Below, in pieces: positions 1 to 8,481 of a stretch of 64,000 nucleotides of DNA. The notes beneath the pieces are model-generated. The model was not told the origin of the DNA, ran no database searches, and saw only the letters and a program-made list of their open reading frames with translations. Every line of letters starts with the position of its first letter. The stretch's first letter is position 1. Origin of the DNA: Candidatus Thioglobus sp. (GTDB taxonomy: Bacteria > Pseudomonadota > Gammaproteobacteria > PS1 > Pseudothioglobaceae). Position numbers and translations under genes: made by a program. The stretch is taken from positions 123,069 through 187,068 of the forward strand of contig JAOJBP010000002.1 of NCBI GenBank assembly GCA_028228555.1, written 5' to 3'.

Positions 1-441
1 ATTGTTGGTTATTTTTACCAAGATATTGGTGATAAGCTCTTATCAGCAGCTCAAGAAACACTCGATAAATATGGTATTGATAATAGTAATGTTAATATTT
101 TTTACGCTCCTGGTGCATTTGAAATTCCACTTTTGGCTAAACGTCTAGCCTCACAACAAGCTAATGGTGCAAATTTATATGATGGCATTGTGACACTTGG
201 TGCTGTTATTAATGGTGAAACTCCTCACTTTGATTTTGTTTGCAATGAATGTGCACGTGGAGTAGCAGATGTTTCTTATCAATACGAAGTGCCAACTGCA
301 TTTGGTGTACTTACTACCTCTAATATGGAGCAAACCATAGGTAGAGCGGGAGGCTACAAAGGTAACAAAGGCGAGGAAGCTACTATGGCCATGATTGAAA
401 TGCTTTATTTAATGCAACAAGCAAACGCCCAACACTTTTAA
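1..441 (+). CDS. ribH: 6,7-dimethyl-8-ribityllumazine synthase (5'-truncated by window edge)
   Basis: Reading frame 1 is open from the first base to the stop at 439-441, giving 146 residues; only the extreme N-terminus lies outside the window. The enzyme condenses 5-amino-6-ribitylaminouracil with 3,4-dihydroxy-2-butanone 4-phosphate, the penultimate step of riboflavin synthesis, in the cytosol. Visible family signatures are PGAFEIP near residue 38, GAVINGETPHFDFVC with the substrate-binding Glu and catalytic His, and a C-terminal GRAGGYKGNKGEEA stretch before the final helix. The stop is followed two bases later by nusB, the usual ribH-nusB pairing of gammaproteobacteria, so the two are almost certainly co-transcribed. 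Internal ATG codons (for example 133) are not the true start because conserved family sequence precedes them. Confidence 0.96.
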   Translation: MVGYFYQDIGDKLLSAAQETLDKYGIDNSNVNIFYAPGAFEIPLLAKRLASQQANGANLYDGIVTLGAVINGETPHFDFVCNECARGVADVSYQYEVPTAFGVLTTSNMEQTIGRAGGYKGNKGEEATMAMIEMLYLMQQANAQHF

Positions 442-443
442 TT

Positions 444-869
444 ATGGCTTTTAAAACTTCAAAACAGCGCTCACGTGAGCGAGTTGTTCAAGCTTTATAT
501 CAATATCTGGTATCAGGTGGTGAAGTGTTGCAAATTGAGCAGCATTTCTTAAATCAAAAAGAGGGAAAAATTTCTAAAGCTTTTTTCTCAAATCTATTTA
601 TTAATATTCTTAAAAATAGAACTGAGTTAGACTCGCTAATTGCACCAACTATCTCCAGAGAAACTGACGAGCTTGGCTCTGTGGAGCATGCCATACTCTA
701 CTTAGGTGCATATGAGTTACAAAACTCAATTGAAGTGCCCTACAAAGTAGTAATTAATGAAGCTCTTGAAATTGCTAAACTTTATGGCGCAGAAGGTGCC
801 TTTAAGCTGATTAATTCCTCATTAGATCAATTGGCTAAAGAACTTCGTAGTATCGAAGTTAACGCTTAA
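444..869 (+). CDS. nusB: transcription antitermination factor NusB
   Basis: The 141-residue all-helical protein matches NusB in length and pattern: an N-terminal basic segment (KTSKQRSRERVVQALYQYL), a central ELDSLIAPTI region and the conserved C-terminal half with AILYLGAYELQ, PYKVVINEALEIAKLYG and KLINSSLDQLAKELR. NusB with NusE (S10) binds the boxA of rRNA leaders and holds RNA polymerase in an antitermination complex. It begins two bases after ribH, so translation is probably coupled. No defect is visible. Confidence 0.96.
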   Translation: MAFKTSKQRSRERVVQALYQYLVSGGEVLQIEQHFLNQKEGKISKAFFSNLFINILKNRTELDSLIAPTISRETDELGSVEHAILYLGAYELQNSIEVPYKVVINEALEIAKLYGAEGAFKLINSSLDQLAKELRSIEVNA

Positions 870-911
870 CCTCTTAAAACTATTATTTTTTGACAAAAAT
901 AAACGTATAGT

Positions 912-1148
912 ATGAGTGCTAAAATTGTAAAAAATCCTCTAGATAAGCTTCCAGAGATTCTTAAGAAAAGATTAAATAAAAATCTATGTGTTTGCAACGA
1001 AGTCAAAAAAATTGATATTATCAAAGCAATCGCTAAAGGTGCAAATACAATAATGAAAGTTAGAGATCAAACCTATGCAACAGGTGGTAATGGTTGCTGT
1101 ACTCGTCAGGTGGAGCGATTAATTGAATGTATTCACTCAACAGAATAA
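912..1148 (+). CDS. BFD-like [2Fe-2S]-binding domain protein, variant cysteine spacing
   Basis: A 78-residue protein with a short N-terminal helix (residues 7-22) followed by a domain resembling bacterioferritin-associated ferredoxin. The first cysteine pair is C26-x-C28 (LCVCNEV), followed by a helix of the type that starts I-x-x-A-I-A-x-G-A-x-T. The second pair, normally C-x-x-C, is here two adjacent cysteines, C62-C63, in GGNGCCTRQV. The typical BFD fold binds one [2Fe-2S] cluster and acts in iron release or electron transfer. Whether this variant still carries a cluster is unknown. It lies 42 bases after nusB and 34 bases before the YtoQ-like gene on the same strand. I recognise the domain but not a named gene. 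Confidence 0.7.
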   Translation: MSAKIVKNPLDKLPEILKKRLNKNLCVCNEVKKIDIIKAIAKGANTIMKVRDQTYATGGNGCCTRQVERLIECIHSTE

Positions 1149-1182
1149 TTAACTTAATAAACACTTATATGGGGCAATAAAA

Positions 1183-1623
1183 ATGAAATTAAGCGTATAC
1201 CTTTCCGGTGAAATACATACTGATTGGAGGCAAAATATTATTGAAAGTTGCGCACAGAAAAATCTCAATATCTCTTTTTCATCTGCTGTGACTAATCATG
1301 AGGCGAGCGATAGTGCGGGTGATTTGTTAGGCGAGGAAGACAATCAATTTTGGAGAGACCATAAATCTGCAAAAATCAATGCAATAAGGACTAAAACTTT
1401 GATTGGAAATTGTGATGTAGCTATTATTCGTTTTGGAGAAAAATTTAAGCAATGGAATGCAGCTTTTGATGCCGGCTATTGTGCTGCTTTAGGTACGCCA
1501 TACATCACACTTCATGATGAAGATATTAATCACCCTCTTAAGGAGGTAGATGCGGCAGCTTTTGGCTGCGCATCAACACCAGAGCAAATAGCCGACATTC
1601 TAAAATATGTCAGCACTAAGTAA
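1183..1623 (+). CDS. YtoQ family protein
   Basis: A 146-residue protein starting MKLSVYLSGEIHTDWR, which matches the YtoQ family across its length; this family is related to nucleoside 2-deoxyribosyltransferase-like folds. Conserved-looking blocks are YLSGEIH at the N-terminus, SAVTNHEASD, NQFWRDHKSAKINAIRT and KQWNAAFDAGYCAALG. The biochemical role of YtoQ proteins is not established to my knowledge, so no reaction is assigned. There is no signal peptide or membrane segment. It is preceded by a moderate purine-rich ribosome site (GGGGCAA) and ends 32 bases before the convergent end of metH; I see no clear terminator hairpin between them. Confidence 0.75.
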   Translation: MKLSVYLSGEIHTDWRQNIIESCAQKNLNISFSSAVTNHEASDSAGDLLGEEDNQFWRDHKSAKINAIRTKTLIGNCDVAIIRFGEKFKQWNAAFDAGYCAALGTPYITLHDEDINHPLKEVDAAAFGCASTPEQIADILKYVSTK

Positions 1624-1654
1624 TCAGTTTCAGTGAGAGATAGACGATAAGATA

Positions 1655-4600
1655 TTAGTCTAAATTAGGTGATAACAATCTTTCTGCATCTTCAAGTGAA
1701 ACGCCTTTACGAGTGGCATAATCTTGAACTTGTTGTTGATTGATTTTTGCCACACCAAAATATCTAGCATCTTCGTTAGCAAAGTACCAGCCACTAACAC
1801 TAGCTGTTGGTAGCATGGCGTAAGAGCTGGTGAGAGCCATACCGGTATTTTTTTCAACATCTAGCAAATCCCATAGCTTGACTTTTTCGCTATGCTCAGG
1901 GCATGATGGGTAGCCTGGAGCAGGGCGGATGCCGCGGTATTTCTCTTCAATTAGCTTGTCATTATTAAAGTCTTCTGCACTATAGCCCCATATTTCTGTG
2001 CGTAATTTATAGTGCATCATTTCAGTAAAAGCTTCAGCAAAACGGTCAGCCACAGCCTTGATCATAATTGAATTGTAATCGTCATGATCAGCCTCAAAAG
2101 CTGTTACTAATGGTTCAATATTGATACCAGCTGTAACTGCGAAGGCACCCATGTAATCTTGCACACCACTTTCTTTAGGAGCGATGAAATCACTCAAACA
2201 AAAGTTAGGGGTGTTGCCTTTTTTATCAAGCTGTTGACGCAGATGGTTAAGTGTCATGAAGACCTCGCCATTTTCATCGCTTAGCTCAATATCCTCATTA
2301 ACACTATTTGCCGGGAAAATACCGACGACAGCATTAGCCTGTAATAATCTCTCATCGATAACTTTTTTGAACATGGCTTTAGCATCTTTAAATAAGGCGG
2401 ATGCTGATTCACCCACTACTTCATCAGTGAGAATATCGGGAAATTTGCCTGCAAGCTCCCAAGTGCGGAAGAATGGCACCCAATCAATAAATTTAAAAAT
2501 TTCGTTTAGATCATAATCTTTAAACACTTGAATACCGAGTTTTTTAGGCTTGGTAATGTTGTTAAATTTAATACTTGGTTTGTTTTTTCTAGCTGCTTCT
2601 AGGCTAATGAGTTTATTTTTGCCTTTATTTGCACGTCTAACTCTGACTTTTTCATATTCTTCTTTAGTGTTACTAACCAAAGCGGGCTTTAATTTTTCAG
2701 ATAATAATGATGTTGCAACACCAACTGCTTTGGAGGCATCCTTAACATAAAACACACCCTTGTCATATTGTGGCTCAATCTTAACAGCTGTGTGCGCAAT
2801 TGAAGTCGTAGCGCCACCAATCATTAAGGGTAACTCAAAGCCTTGACGTGTCATTTCTTTGGCAACAGAGACCATTTCGTCAAGTGAAGGGGTTATCAAG
2901 CCAGAAAGACCAATAATATCAACATTTTCTTTAATAGCAGTTGCCAGAATAGTTTCAGCTGGGACCATTACGCCTAAGTCAATAATCTCATAGTTATTAC
3001 ATGAGAGTACTACTCCAACAATGTTTTTACCAATGTCGTGTACATCACCCTTAACAGTTGCCATTAAAATTTTGCCACGAGCTTGAGAGCCACAATCTTG
3101 TTTTTCTGCTTCTAGGAAAGGATCTAGGTAAGCAACTGATTTTTTCATTACTCGAGCAGATTTCACCACTTGAGGTAAAAACATCTTGCCATCGCCAAAC
3201 AAATCACCTACGACATTCATACCGTCCATGAGTGGACCTTCAATCACCAGAATAGGGCGGCCTAATTTGTCTAAAGCTTCTTGAGTATCTTCATCAATAA
3301 ACTCAGTAATCCCTTTAACTAATGAATGTTCTAGACGCTTTTCAACTGACCAAGTACGCCATTCTAAATCTCTTTTGTTTTCTTGAACTTCACCAGTGCC
3401 TGAAAATTTTGATGCAAGCTCAACTAGTCGTTCACCTGCTGCCTCGTCGCTATTAAGTACTACATCTTCCACGGCTTTTTTTAGCTCAGGGTCAATGTCA
3501 TCGTAAACCACCAATTGGCCAGCATTAACAATACCCATAGTCATGCCAGCTTTTACTGCATGGTATAAAAACACCGAGTGAATCGCCTCACGAACTGGAT
3601 TGTTACCCCTGAAAGAGAAGGAAACATTAGATACACCACCCGATATTTTTGCAAATGGTAGGCTTTTGGTAATTTCACGGGTAGCTTCAACAAAATCTAC
3701 ACCATAGTTGTTATGCTCTTCAATACCAGTTGCTACTGCAAATATATTCGGATCAAAGATAATATCTTCAGGTGGGAAGTTTACTTCATCTACTAATATG
3801 TTGTAAGCTTCGGTACAAATTTCAATTTTTCGCTCTTGGGTGTCTGCTTGACCTTCTTCATCAAAGGCCATCACAATAATTGCTGCACCATAGCGCTTAC
3901 ACAAGTTGGCATATTTAACAAAATTGTCCTTGCCTTCCTTAAGAGAGATAGAGTTAACAATTGCCTTGCCTTGCGTACATTTAAGTCCGGCTTCAATAAT
4001 ATCCCATTTACTAGAGTCTACCATTAGTGGCACTTTAGAAATGTCAGGCTCAGAAGCAATCAAATTCATAAAACGAACCATAGCTGCCTTACCATCTAGC
4101 ATGCCTTCGTCCATATTGATATCAACAACCTGTGCACCATCTTCTACTTGTGCTCGGCAAATATCAAGAGCCTCTTCGTACTCTTCGTTAAGAATGAGGC
4201 GTTTGAATTTAGCAGAGCCGGTAACATTTGCCCGTTCACCAACATTTATAAATAAAGAATCCTCACCTATATTAAAAGCCTCCAATCCTGACAGGCGACA
4301 CTCTGGCTTGATATCAGGGATTTTACGTGGACTAACATCTGCAATTGAATCGGCTATGCATTTAATATGTTCAGGGGTTGAGCCACAACAACCACCTAAG
4401 ATATTAACCAAACCAGAGGTTGCCCATTCGCTAACTTGCTCACTCATGGTTATGGCGCCAAGATCATACTCGCCAAATTCATTGGGTAAACCAGCATTTG
4501 GGTGTGCTGAAACATAGACATTAGCCACACGAGACATTTCAGCCACATATTGGCGCAATAAGTCAGGGCCTAGTGCACAGTTAAGGCCAATAGAAATAGG

Positions 4601-5308
4601 ATTGGCATGACGCAATGAATTATAAAAGGCTTCAGTCATCTGCCCAGATAATGTACGACCTGAGGCATCAGTGATAGTGCCAGAAATCATAATTGGCAAT
4701 TCAATATTATCCTCTTCAAATACCTGCTGTACGGCAAAAATAGCCGCTTTAGCGTTAAGCGTGTCAAAGATAGTTTCAATCAAAATAATATCTGAGCCGC
4801 CTTTGATAAGGCCGCGTGTAGATTCCATATACACTTCAACCAATTCATCAAATGTAACGTTTCTAAAGCCAGGATCGTTTACATCAGGCGAGAGTGAACA
4901 TGTGCGTGAAGTGGGACCAATAACACCAGCAACGAAACGAGGTTTCTCAGCTGTTGAAAACTCGTTACAAGCTTCTTTAGCAAGTCGTGCACTTTCAACA
5001 TTGATCTCATAAGCAAACTCCTCCATCTGATAATCAGACATTGAAGTTTTTGTTGCATTAAAAGTATTTGTTTCAACAATGTCAGCGCCAACTTCTAAAT
5101 ATGAGCGATGAATATCTTGAATGATTTTTGGCTGGGTTAATGATAAAAGATCATTATTACCTTGAACTAGAACATGCCAATCTTTAAAGCGCTCACCACG
5201 ATACTGCTCTTCACTAAGTTTGTGCCTTTGAATCATGGTGCCCATGGCACCATCTAGCACTAAAATTCGCTGCTCTAAAAGGCTTTGTAATATCTGTTTT
5301 GTATTCAT
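1655..5308 (-). CDS. metH: cobalamin-dependent methionine synthase
   Basis: A full-length 1217-residue MetH that transfers the methyl group of 5-methyltetrahydrofolate to homocysteine through methylcobalamin. Modules in order are: homocysteine-binding barrel (about 1-320) with zinc ligands C244, C307 and C308 (NCALGPD, GGCCGS); pterin-binding barrel (about 340-640); cap and Rossmann cobalamin domain (about 650-900) with the DVHDIGKN motif supplying the lower axial His; and the C-terminal AdoMet reactivation domain (about 930-1217) with RPAPGYP and YFGVAKI. Lengths match the E. coli enzyme (1227). It stands alone on the minus strand, convergent with the YtoQ gene and divergent from the secreted-protein block. 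The 75 bases upstream are too short for a cobalamin riboswitch. Confidence 0.98.
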   Translation of the reverse strand: MNTKQILQSLLEQRILVLDGAMGTMIQRHKLSEEQYRGERFKDWHVLVQGNNDLLSLTQPKIIQDIHRSYLEVGADIVETNTFNATKTSMSDYQMEEFAYEINVESARLAKEACNEFSTAEKPRFVAGVIGPTSRTCSLSPDVNDPGFRNVTFDELVEVYMESTRGLIKGGSDIILIETIFDTLNAKAAIFAVQQVFEEDNIELPIMISGTITDASGRTLSGQMTEAFYNSLRHANPISIGLNCALGPDLLRQYVAEMSRVANVYVSAHPNAGLPNEFGEYDLGAITMSEQVSEWATSGLVNILGGCCGSTPEHIKCIADSIADVSPRKIPDIKPECRLSGLEAFNIGEDSLFINVGERANVTGSAKFKRLILNEEYEEALDICRAQVEDGAQVVDINMDEGMLDGKAAMVRFMNLIASEPDISKVPLMVDSSKWDIIEAGLKCTQGKAIVNSISLKEGKDNFVKYANLCKRYGAAIIVMAFDEEGQADTQERKIEICTEAYNILVDEVNFPPEDIIFDPNIFAVATGIEEHNNYGVDFVEATREITKSLPFAKISGGVSNVSFSFRGNNPVREAIHSVFLYHAVKAGMTMGIVNAGQLVVYDDIDPELKKAVEDVVLNSDEAAGERLVELASKFSGTGEVQENKRDLEWRTWSVEKRLEHSLVKGITEFIDEDTQEALDKLGRPILVIEGPLMDGMNVVGDLFGDGKMFLPQVVKSARVMKKSVAYLDPFLEAEKQDCGSQARGKILMATVKGDVHDIGKNIVGVVLSCNNYEIIDLGVMVPAETILATAIKENVDIIGLSGLITPSLDEMVSVAKEMTRQGFELPLMIGGATTSIAHTAVKIEPQYDKGVFYVKDASKAVGVATSLLSEKLKPALVSNTKEEYEKVRVRRANKGKNKLISLEAARKNKPSIKFNNITKPKKLGIQVFKDYDLNEIFKFIDWVPFFRTWELAGKFPDILTDEVVGESASALFKDAKAMFKKVIDERLLQANAVVGIFPANSVNEDIELSDENGEVFMTLNHLRQQLDKKGNTPNFCLSDFIAPKESGVQDYMGAFAVTAGINIEPLVTAFEADHDDYNSIMIKAVADRFAEAFTEMMHYKLRTEIWGYSAEDFNNDKLIEEKYRGIRPAPGYPSCPEHSEKVKLWDLLDVEKNTGMALTSSYAMLPTASVSGWYFANEDARYFGVAKINQQQVQDYATRKGVSLEDAERLLSPNLD

Positions 5309-5395
5309 GATCGATATTATACCAAAAGCTTATAAGCACCCATACGCCATAAATTCAGCTTTATAATAAGATTAAAATTACATATGAGTATACAA

Positions 5396-5827
5396 ATGAA
5401 AAAAATGTTGTTAACTGGACTGCTTATTGGTAGCTTAAATGCACATGCATTTCTAGATTTTAATAGTTATGGATCTGATTACAAAAATAATGATTGGCCA
5501 ATTTGGACACCAATGTTTTGGATGGAGAAGGCCTCAGATAGTAGCATGTTTCAAAATAGTAGTAATTCTAAGTATGGTTACCCATACAACAATCGTCCTT
5601 ACAATGTTGGTGCTTCGCAATTCAATATGGCCAATATGCCAACGCCTAATCAGGCATTTCAAGCTGAATCACAGCAAGCGCCAAGCCCAACTTATATGAC
5701 GCCAGCAGCCATGTCATTCTCTAATTTAAATAACAGGTCCTCTTCGCCAGTTCGCAATCTACCAGGCCCATATCCATCCAATTATAATTTTTCTGAACCA
5801 AGATCTCCTTATGGTAATAGGTTTTAA
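5396..5827 (+). CDS. small secreted Asn/Ser/Pro-rich protein, member 1 of secreted cluster
   Basis: From the MKKM start the protein has 143 residues; an in-frame ATG at 5384 adds four residues and cannot be excluded, since neither has a clear ribosome site. Residues 1-18 form a Sec signal peptide ending LNAHA, with cleavage before FLDF. The mature part is low complexity, rich in Asn, Ser, Pro, Tyr and Met, with short aromatic motifs (WPIWTPMFW, YPYNNRPYN, GPYPSNYN). There are no cysteines and no recognisable enzyme domain. Composition and clustering with four similar genes suggest an extracytoplasmic structural protein; sulfur-globule envelope proteins of purple sulfur bacteria have this general character. 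That is inference. It is the most divergent member with the 7987 gene, lacking the W-x-x-E-E-M motif. Confidence 0.6.
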   Translation: MKKMLLTGLLIGSLNAHAFLDFNSYGSDYKNNDWPIWTPMFWMEKASDSSMFQNSSNSKYGYPYNNRPYNVGASQFNMANMPTPNQAFQAESQQAPSPTYMTPAAMSFSNLNNRSSSPVRNLPGPYPSNYNFSEPRSPYGNRF

Positions 5828-5840
5828 TATCAAATAAAAC

Positions 5841-5875
5841 TTGCAAATCTATATTATCATGATATAATATAGATT
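5841..5875 (+). promoter_or_regulatory. putative promoter with overlapping 12-bp inverted repeat
   Basis: Arms AATCTATATTAT (5846-5857) and ATAATATAGATT (5864-5875) are perfectly complementary and separated by six bases. A sigma70-like promoter is embedded: TTGCAA (5841-5846), 16 bases, TATAAT (5863-5868), 35 bases before the start of the 5904 gene. The repeat could be an operator covering the -10, or a weak terminator for the upstream gene, though only a broken T run (CTTTAATTTT) follows it. I favour an operator/promoter. Confidence 0.5.
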
Positions 5876-5903
5876 CTTTAATTTTAGATACGGAAATAAG
5901 ACA

Positions 5904-6242
5904 ATGAAAAAACTTTTAGCAATAGCATTAATCGCAGCTTCTTTAAGCGCAAACGCTTTTTTTAACAGCAATGATATGCCGTGGAACAACAATTACAACA
6001 ACAGCAATGGTTACCAAAAAGATAATGGTATGTTTGGCTACAACCCATATAACATTATGGATCCACGTTGGTACATAGAAGAAATGTCAAATATGATAGA
6101 TGAGTTTGATGATGAATTCAATAATGACAACAACAGCTGGAACAATAATAATAATTTTAATGGTTACAATCCATATAACAACTTCAACAGCCCATACAAT
6201 AACACAAGCGCACCCCAAGCGCCTGTTGCACCAACTAAGTAA
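5904..6242 (+). CDS. small secreted Asn-rich protein with DPRWYxEEM motif, cluster member 2 (sulfur-globule-protein-like)
   Basis: A 112-residue protein with a clear signal peptide (MKKLLAIALIAASLSANA, residues 1-18, cleaved before FFNSND). The mature chain is very rich in Asn with MPWNNN, GYNPYNI and NNNNSWNNNNN stretches. A single ordered-looking segment, DPRWYIEEMSNMIDEFDDEF (about residues 51-70), is shared with the next gene as TPDWFSEEMNDMMDEFD. There are no cysteines or charged clusters apart from this acidic helix. The N-rich, G/Y/W-spaced composition with one acidic helix recalls sulfur-globule proteins that coat periplasmic sulfur inclusions; function is inferred, not shown. It has its own promoter and its own terminator. 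Confidence 0.65.
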   Translation: MKKLLAIALIAASLSANAFFNSNDMPWNNNYNNSNGYQKDNGMFGYNPYNIMDPRWYIEEMSNMIDEFDDEFNNDNNSWNNNNNFNGYNPYNNFNSPYNNTSAPQAPVAPTK

Positions 6243-6265
6243 GTTTTAGTTAGTTTGTAAGAAAG

Positions 6266-6291
6266 ACCAGCATTAATTGCTGGTTTTTTTT
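6266..6291 (+). terminator. rho-independent terminator after the 5904 gene
   Basis: Stem ACCAGCA (6266-6272) pairs with TGCTGGT (6278-6284) across a 5-base loop and is followed by eight T. It isolates the 5904 gene from the next cluster member, which must therefore have its own promoter; TATAAT at 6318-6323 is a candidate -10. Confidence 0.85.
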
Positions 6292-6354
6292 CGACCATTC
6301 AAAATGAATAAGTGGTTTATAATGAGGTTTATTAATAAAAAAAGGGAGGGGTAT

Positions 6355-6780
6355 ATGAAAAAAATCATCACATTATCACTAATGGTGGTGGCGTTAAATG
6401 CATCATCAGGTTTTGGTAATGGTCCATGGGGTAATAATGGCTGGAACAATGTTAATAACGGTATTGTTGCTCATAACCCATATTCAATGATGACACCAGA
6501 TTGGTTTAGTGAGGAAATGAATGACATGATGGATGAGTTTGATACTAGTAAAAATACACCTTGGAATAACAATAATTTTAATAATCGCAGCCCTTGGAAT
6601 AATCAAAATTTTAATAATCGTGGCCCATTAAGTAATAACAGCCCATGGCAAAATCGTAATTGGAATCAAGGTCCTTGGGAGAATTCACAGCCTTTCAATT
6701 TCCGCAACAATTCATTTGGACCGATGAACAATGGTCCATGGAACAGTGCAACACCTATTCGCAATACACAAACAAAATAA
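6355..6780 (+). CDS. small secreted Asn/Trp/Pro-rich protein with W-F-x-E-E-M motif, cluster member 3 (sulfur-globule-protein-like)
   Basis: I place the start at 6355, after the strong ribosome site GGGAGGGG (6344-6351); the open frame extends upstream to 6277 but that part does not look like protein. The 141-residue product has a signal peptide (MKKIITLSLMVVALNASS) and a mature region built of NGPWGNN, SPWNNQNFNNRGP and similar units repeating Trp roughly every 8-15 residues. An acidic segment, TPDWFSEEMNDMMDEFD (about residues 43-59), is homologous to that of the 5904 protein. The tail SFGPMNNGPWN recurs nearly verbatim in the next gene. Likely an extracytoplasmic structural protein. It is 22 bases ahead of member 4 and probably co-transcribed with it. 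Confidence 0.65.
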   Translation: MKKIITLSLMVVALNASSGFGNGPWGNNGWNNVNNGIVAHNPYSMMTPDWFSEEMNDMMDEFDTSKNTPWNNNNFNNRSPWNNQNFNNRGPLSNNSPWQNRNWNQGPWENSQPFNFRNNSFGPMNNGPWNSATPIRNTQTK

Positions 6781-6802
6781 ATATAACAAAACAAGGAAAA
6801 TC

Positions 6803-7351
6803 ATGAAAAAAATAATCGCAACAACATTAATGACTGTCGCACTAAGCGCTTCTGCTTTTAGTAACAATTGGAACAGTAACGATCCTATGAACTTTGGCAA
6901 TAAAACTCCTTGGAGCAATGGGGGCAATGTTGGTAATATGAATAATGGCCCATGGAGTAATAACTCTTGGGGTCAAAATATTCCAATGAACAATAGTAAT
7001 TGGGGTCAAAATATGCCAATTAATGGTAGTAATTTTAATAATGGGCCTTGGTCAAATAATGGCAATTGGGGCAATAATATGCCAATGAACAATGGCAACT
7101 TTAACAACGCACCCTGGAAGGGCGGAAACAATTTTGGCCCAATGAAGATGGATTCAAATATGAGTCCGTTTAACAATGGCGCTAATGGTCAGCCATTTAA
7201 TTTTGGTACCAGCACTTCGCCATTTAAAATGGATACAGGTTCAAATTCATTTGGCCCAATGAACAATGCACCATGGAACTATGGCTATAATCAAGCCATT
7301 CCTGCCACTGCTGAAACAAGTGAAACGCCAGCAGCAGAAGCAGCTAAGTAG
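6803..7351 (+). CDS. small secreted Asn/Gly/Met/Trp repeat protein, cluster member 4 (sulfur-globule-protein-like)
   Basis: The start at 6803 follows an AAGGA ribosome site; upstream codons in the same frame overlap member 3 and are rejected. The 182-residue product has a signal peptide (MKKIIATTLMTVALSASA, cleaved before FSNNW). The mature chain is a near-regular repeat of units such as NNGPWSNN, WGQNIPMNN, WGQNMPING and WGNNMPMNN, i.e. Trp-Gly/Ser-Asn followed by Met-Pro. It lacks the acidic WxxEEM helix and ends in an Ala/Glu/Thr tail (PATAETSETPAAEAAK). The FGPMNN-A-PWN block copies the end of member 3 at both protein and DNA level, indicating tandem duplication. No cysteines or histidines occur, which argues against a classical metal-binding role. 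Confidence 0.65.
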   Translation: MKKIIATTLMTVALSASAFSNNWNSNDPMNFGNKTPWSNGGNVGNMNNGPWSNNSWGQNIPMNNSNWGQNMPINGSNFNNGPWSNNGNWGNNMPMNNGNFNNAPWKGGNNFGPMKMDSNMSPFNNGANGQPFNFGTSTSPFKMDTGSNSFGPMNNAPWNYGYNQAIPATAETSETPAAEAAK

Positions 7352-7370
7352 TTTGTAGTTTTTTTTGAAG

Positions 7371-7394
7371 AGCCGGCTACATGCCGGCTTTTTT
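7371..7394 (+). terminator. rho-independent terminator after secreted cluster members 3-4
   Basis: GC-rich stem AGCCGGC (7371-7377) / GCCGGCT (7383-7389), loop TACAT, then a T run to 7394. It ends the 6355-7351 transcript before the HIT gene. Confidence 0.9.
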
Positions 7395-7495
7395 GCATCT
7401 AAAAGAAAAAACTACAGTAAAGCCTACAAGTAAAAGGCACCTAATTGGGGTAAAATATTTGTCCAAATTATCTATCTTTAACATAGGGCAGTAAC

Positions 7496-7894
7496 ATGAG
7501 TACAGAGTGTTTATTTTGTAAATTAAGGAACCAAGAAAGAGTTATTGGCGAGTGTGATCTGACCATTACTTTTATTGATAATTTTCCAGCTTCACCTGGC
7601 CATACTTTGGTCATCCCAAAGCGTCACTTTGCAACTTACTTTGAGGCCAGCGAGGAGGAATTGTTGGCAATTGGCATTGCCGTGCAAAAAGCAAAATTGA
7701 TTCTTGATAAAGAATTCTCACCTGACGCTTACAATATTGGCATTAACAATGGAGAAATGGCTGGTCAAAGTATTAAGCATTTGCATGTACATTTAATTCC
7801 ACGCTATAAAGGTGATGTTGAAAATCCAAAAGGTGGTGTTCGTTGGATCTTAAAAGATAGAGCTAATTATTGGGACAATAAAAATAATGAGTAA
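7496..7894 (+). CDS. HIT family nucleotide hydrolase/transferase
   Basis: A 132-residue histidine-triad protein. It begins with a CLFCK motif (potential zinc pair, residues 5-8) and contains PxxPGHTLVIPKRH in the middle and the catalytic triad HLHVHLIPRY (His-x-His-x-His) near residue 99. HIT proteins hydrolyse or transfer nucleoside phosphoramidates and dinucleotides in the cytosol; the exact substrate cannot be read from sequence. It lies between two blocks of the secreted-protein cluster but shows no functional link to them. An AGGGCAG ribosome site precedes the ATG. Confidence 0.88.
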   Translation: MSTECLFCKLRNQERVIGECDLTITFIDNFPASPGHTLVIPKRHFATYFEASEEELLAIGIAVQKAKLILDKEFSPDAYNIGINNGEMAGQSIKHLHVHLIPRYKGDVENPKGGVRWILKDRANYWDNKNNE

Positions 7895-7920
7895 TACGGC
7901 TAAATAATTAAAAAAATAGT

Positions 7921-7949
7921 TTGTATCAATTCTTGGCTCAGTGTATAGT
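7921..7949 (+). promoter_or_regulatory. sigma70-like promoter of the 7987 secreted-protein gene
   Basis: TTGTAT (7921-7926), a 17-base spacer, and TATAGT (7944-7949). The predicted transcript starts about 30 bases before the ATG, leaving a short leader with the strong ribosome site GAGGAGA (7974-7980). This separates the gene from the HIT gene upstream. Confidence 0.55.
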
Positions 7950-7986
7950 TCAAACTAATACTATTTAATTCTTGAGGAGAATCGAC

Positions 7987-8481
7987 ATGACAAACACAAA
8001 GCGCCATATTATCAAAACTTGCTTAGGGCTAACATTAGCTATTAGTGCTTTGGCGAGTGCCAATTTTGGTAATCCGTCTTCCATGATGTCGCCTTTTGGT
8101 GGGCAGGGTGTTTCTCAATCTCAAATGCAACCTTTTGGTAACTCTATGCCGTGGGGTGCTCAAGGCTATTCTCAGCCTAGATATTCTAACTCTAGATACC
8201 CGACACCAAGACAAAGATATTCTCAGCCCACTTATAATCCTATGCCATGGTCAACAAATTCAACACCTGCTCGTCAAGCTAGTAGACCGGTACAATCTTT
8301 TGGTGGGATGAGTATGATGCCATTTAATCCAGGTATGCAGCCTCAGAGGCAATATCAGCAGCCTCAGTCTTCATTTATGATGCCAGGAATGGATCAAGGT
8401 ATTCGAACAATGATGGAGCCAGGTAAGGTTATGGCTGAAGAAGCAACGCCAGGTGTTTATATGAAGCCAACTTGGCGTTAA
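7987..8481 (+). CDS. small secreted Met/Pro/Gln/Ser-rich protein, cluster member 5
   Basis: Start chosen at 7987 because GAGGAGA lies at the right distance; an in-frame ATG at 7972 overlaps that site. The 164-residue protein has an N-terminal signal segment (about residues 11-27, ending LASA) and a mature low-complexity chain of Met, Pro, Gln, Ser, Gly and Tyr, with [22 protein letters not shown] and [16 protein letters not shown] units. The MPW and PFG motifs link it to the other members although it is far poorer in Asn. No cysteine and no known domain. Likely an extracytoplasmic structural protein; role inferred only from similarity in composition and position. Its stop overlaps the convergent yaiI stop by four bases. 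Confidence 0.6.
   Translation: MTNTKRHIIKTCLGLTLAISALASANFGNPSSMMSPFGGQGVSQSQMQPFGNSMPWGAQGYSQPRYSNSRYPTPRQRYSQPTYNPMPWSTNSTPARQASRPVQSFGGMSMMPFNPGMQPQRQYQQPQSSFMMPGMDQGIRTMMEPGKVMAEEATPGVYMKPTWR

Noticed and set aside
3906..4517. 203-codon open frame on the plus strand inside metH
   Set aside because: It is antisense to the conserved metH barrel domains and its translation has the Ser/Pro-rich look of a shadow frame.
5309..5383. Cobalamin riboswitch upstream of metH
   Set aside because: Only 75 bases separate metH from the next gene and no B12-box-like sequence is visible.
6803..7351. Short DNA repeats that could look like a CRISPR or tandem-repeat array
   Set aside because: They are codon repeats for Asn/Trp/Met-Pro units within an open frame with a signal peptide, without constant repeat and spacer lengths.
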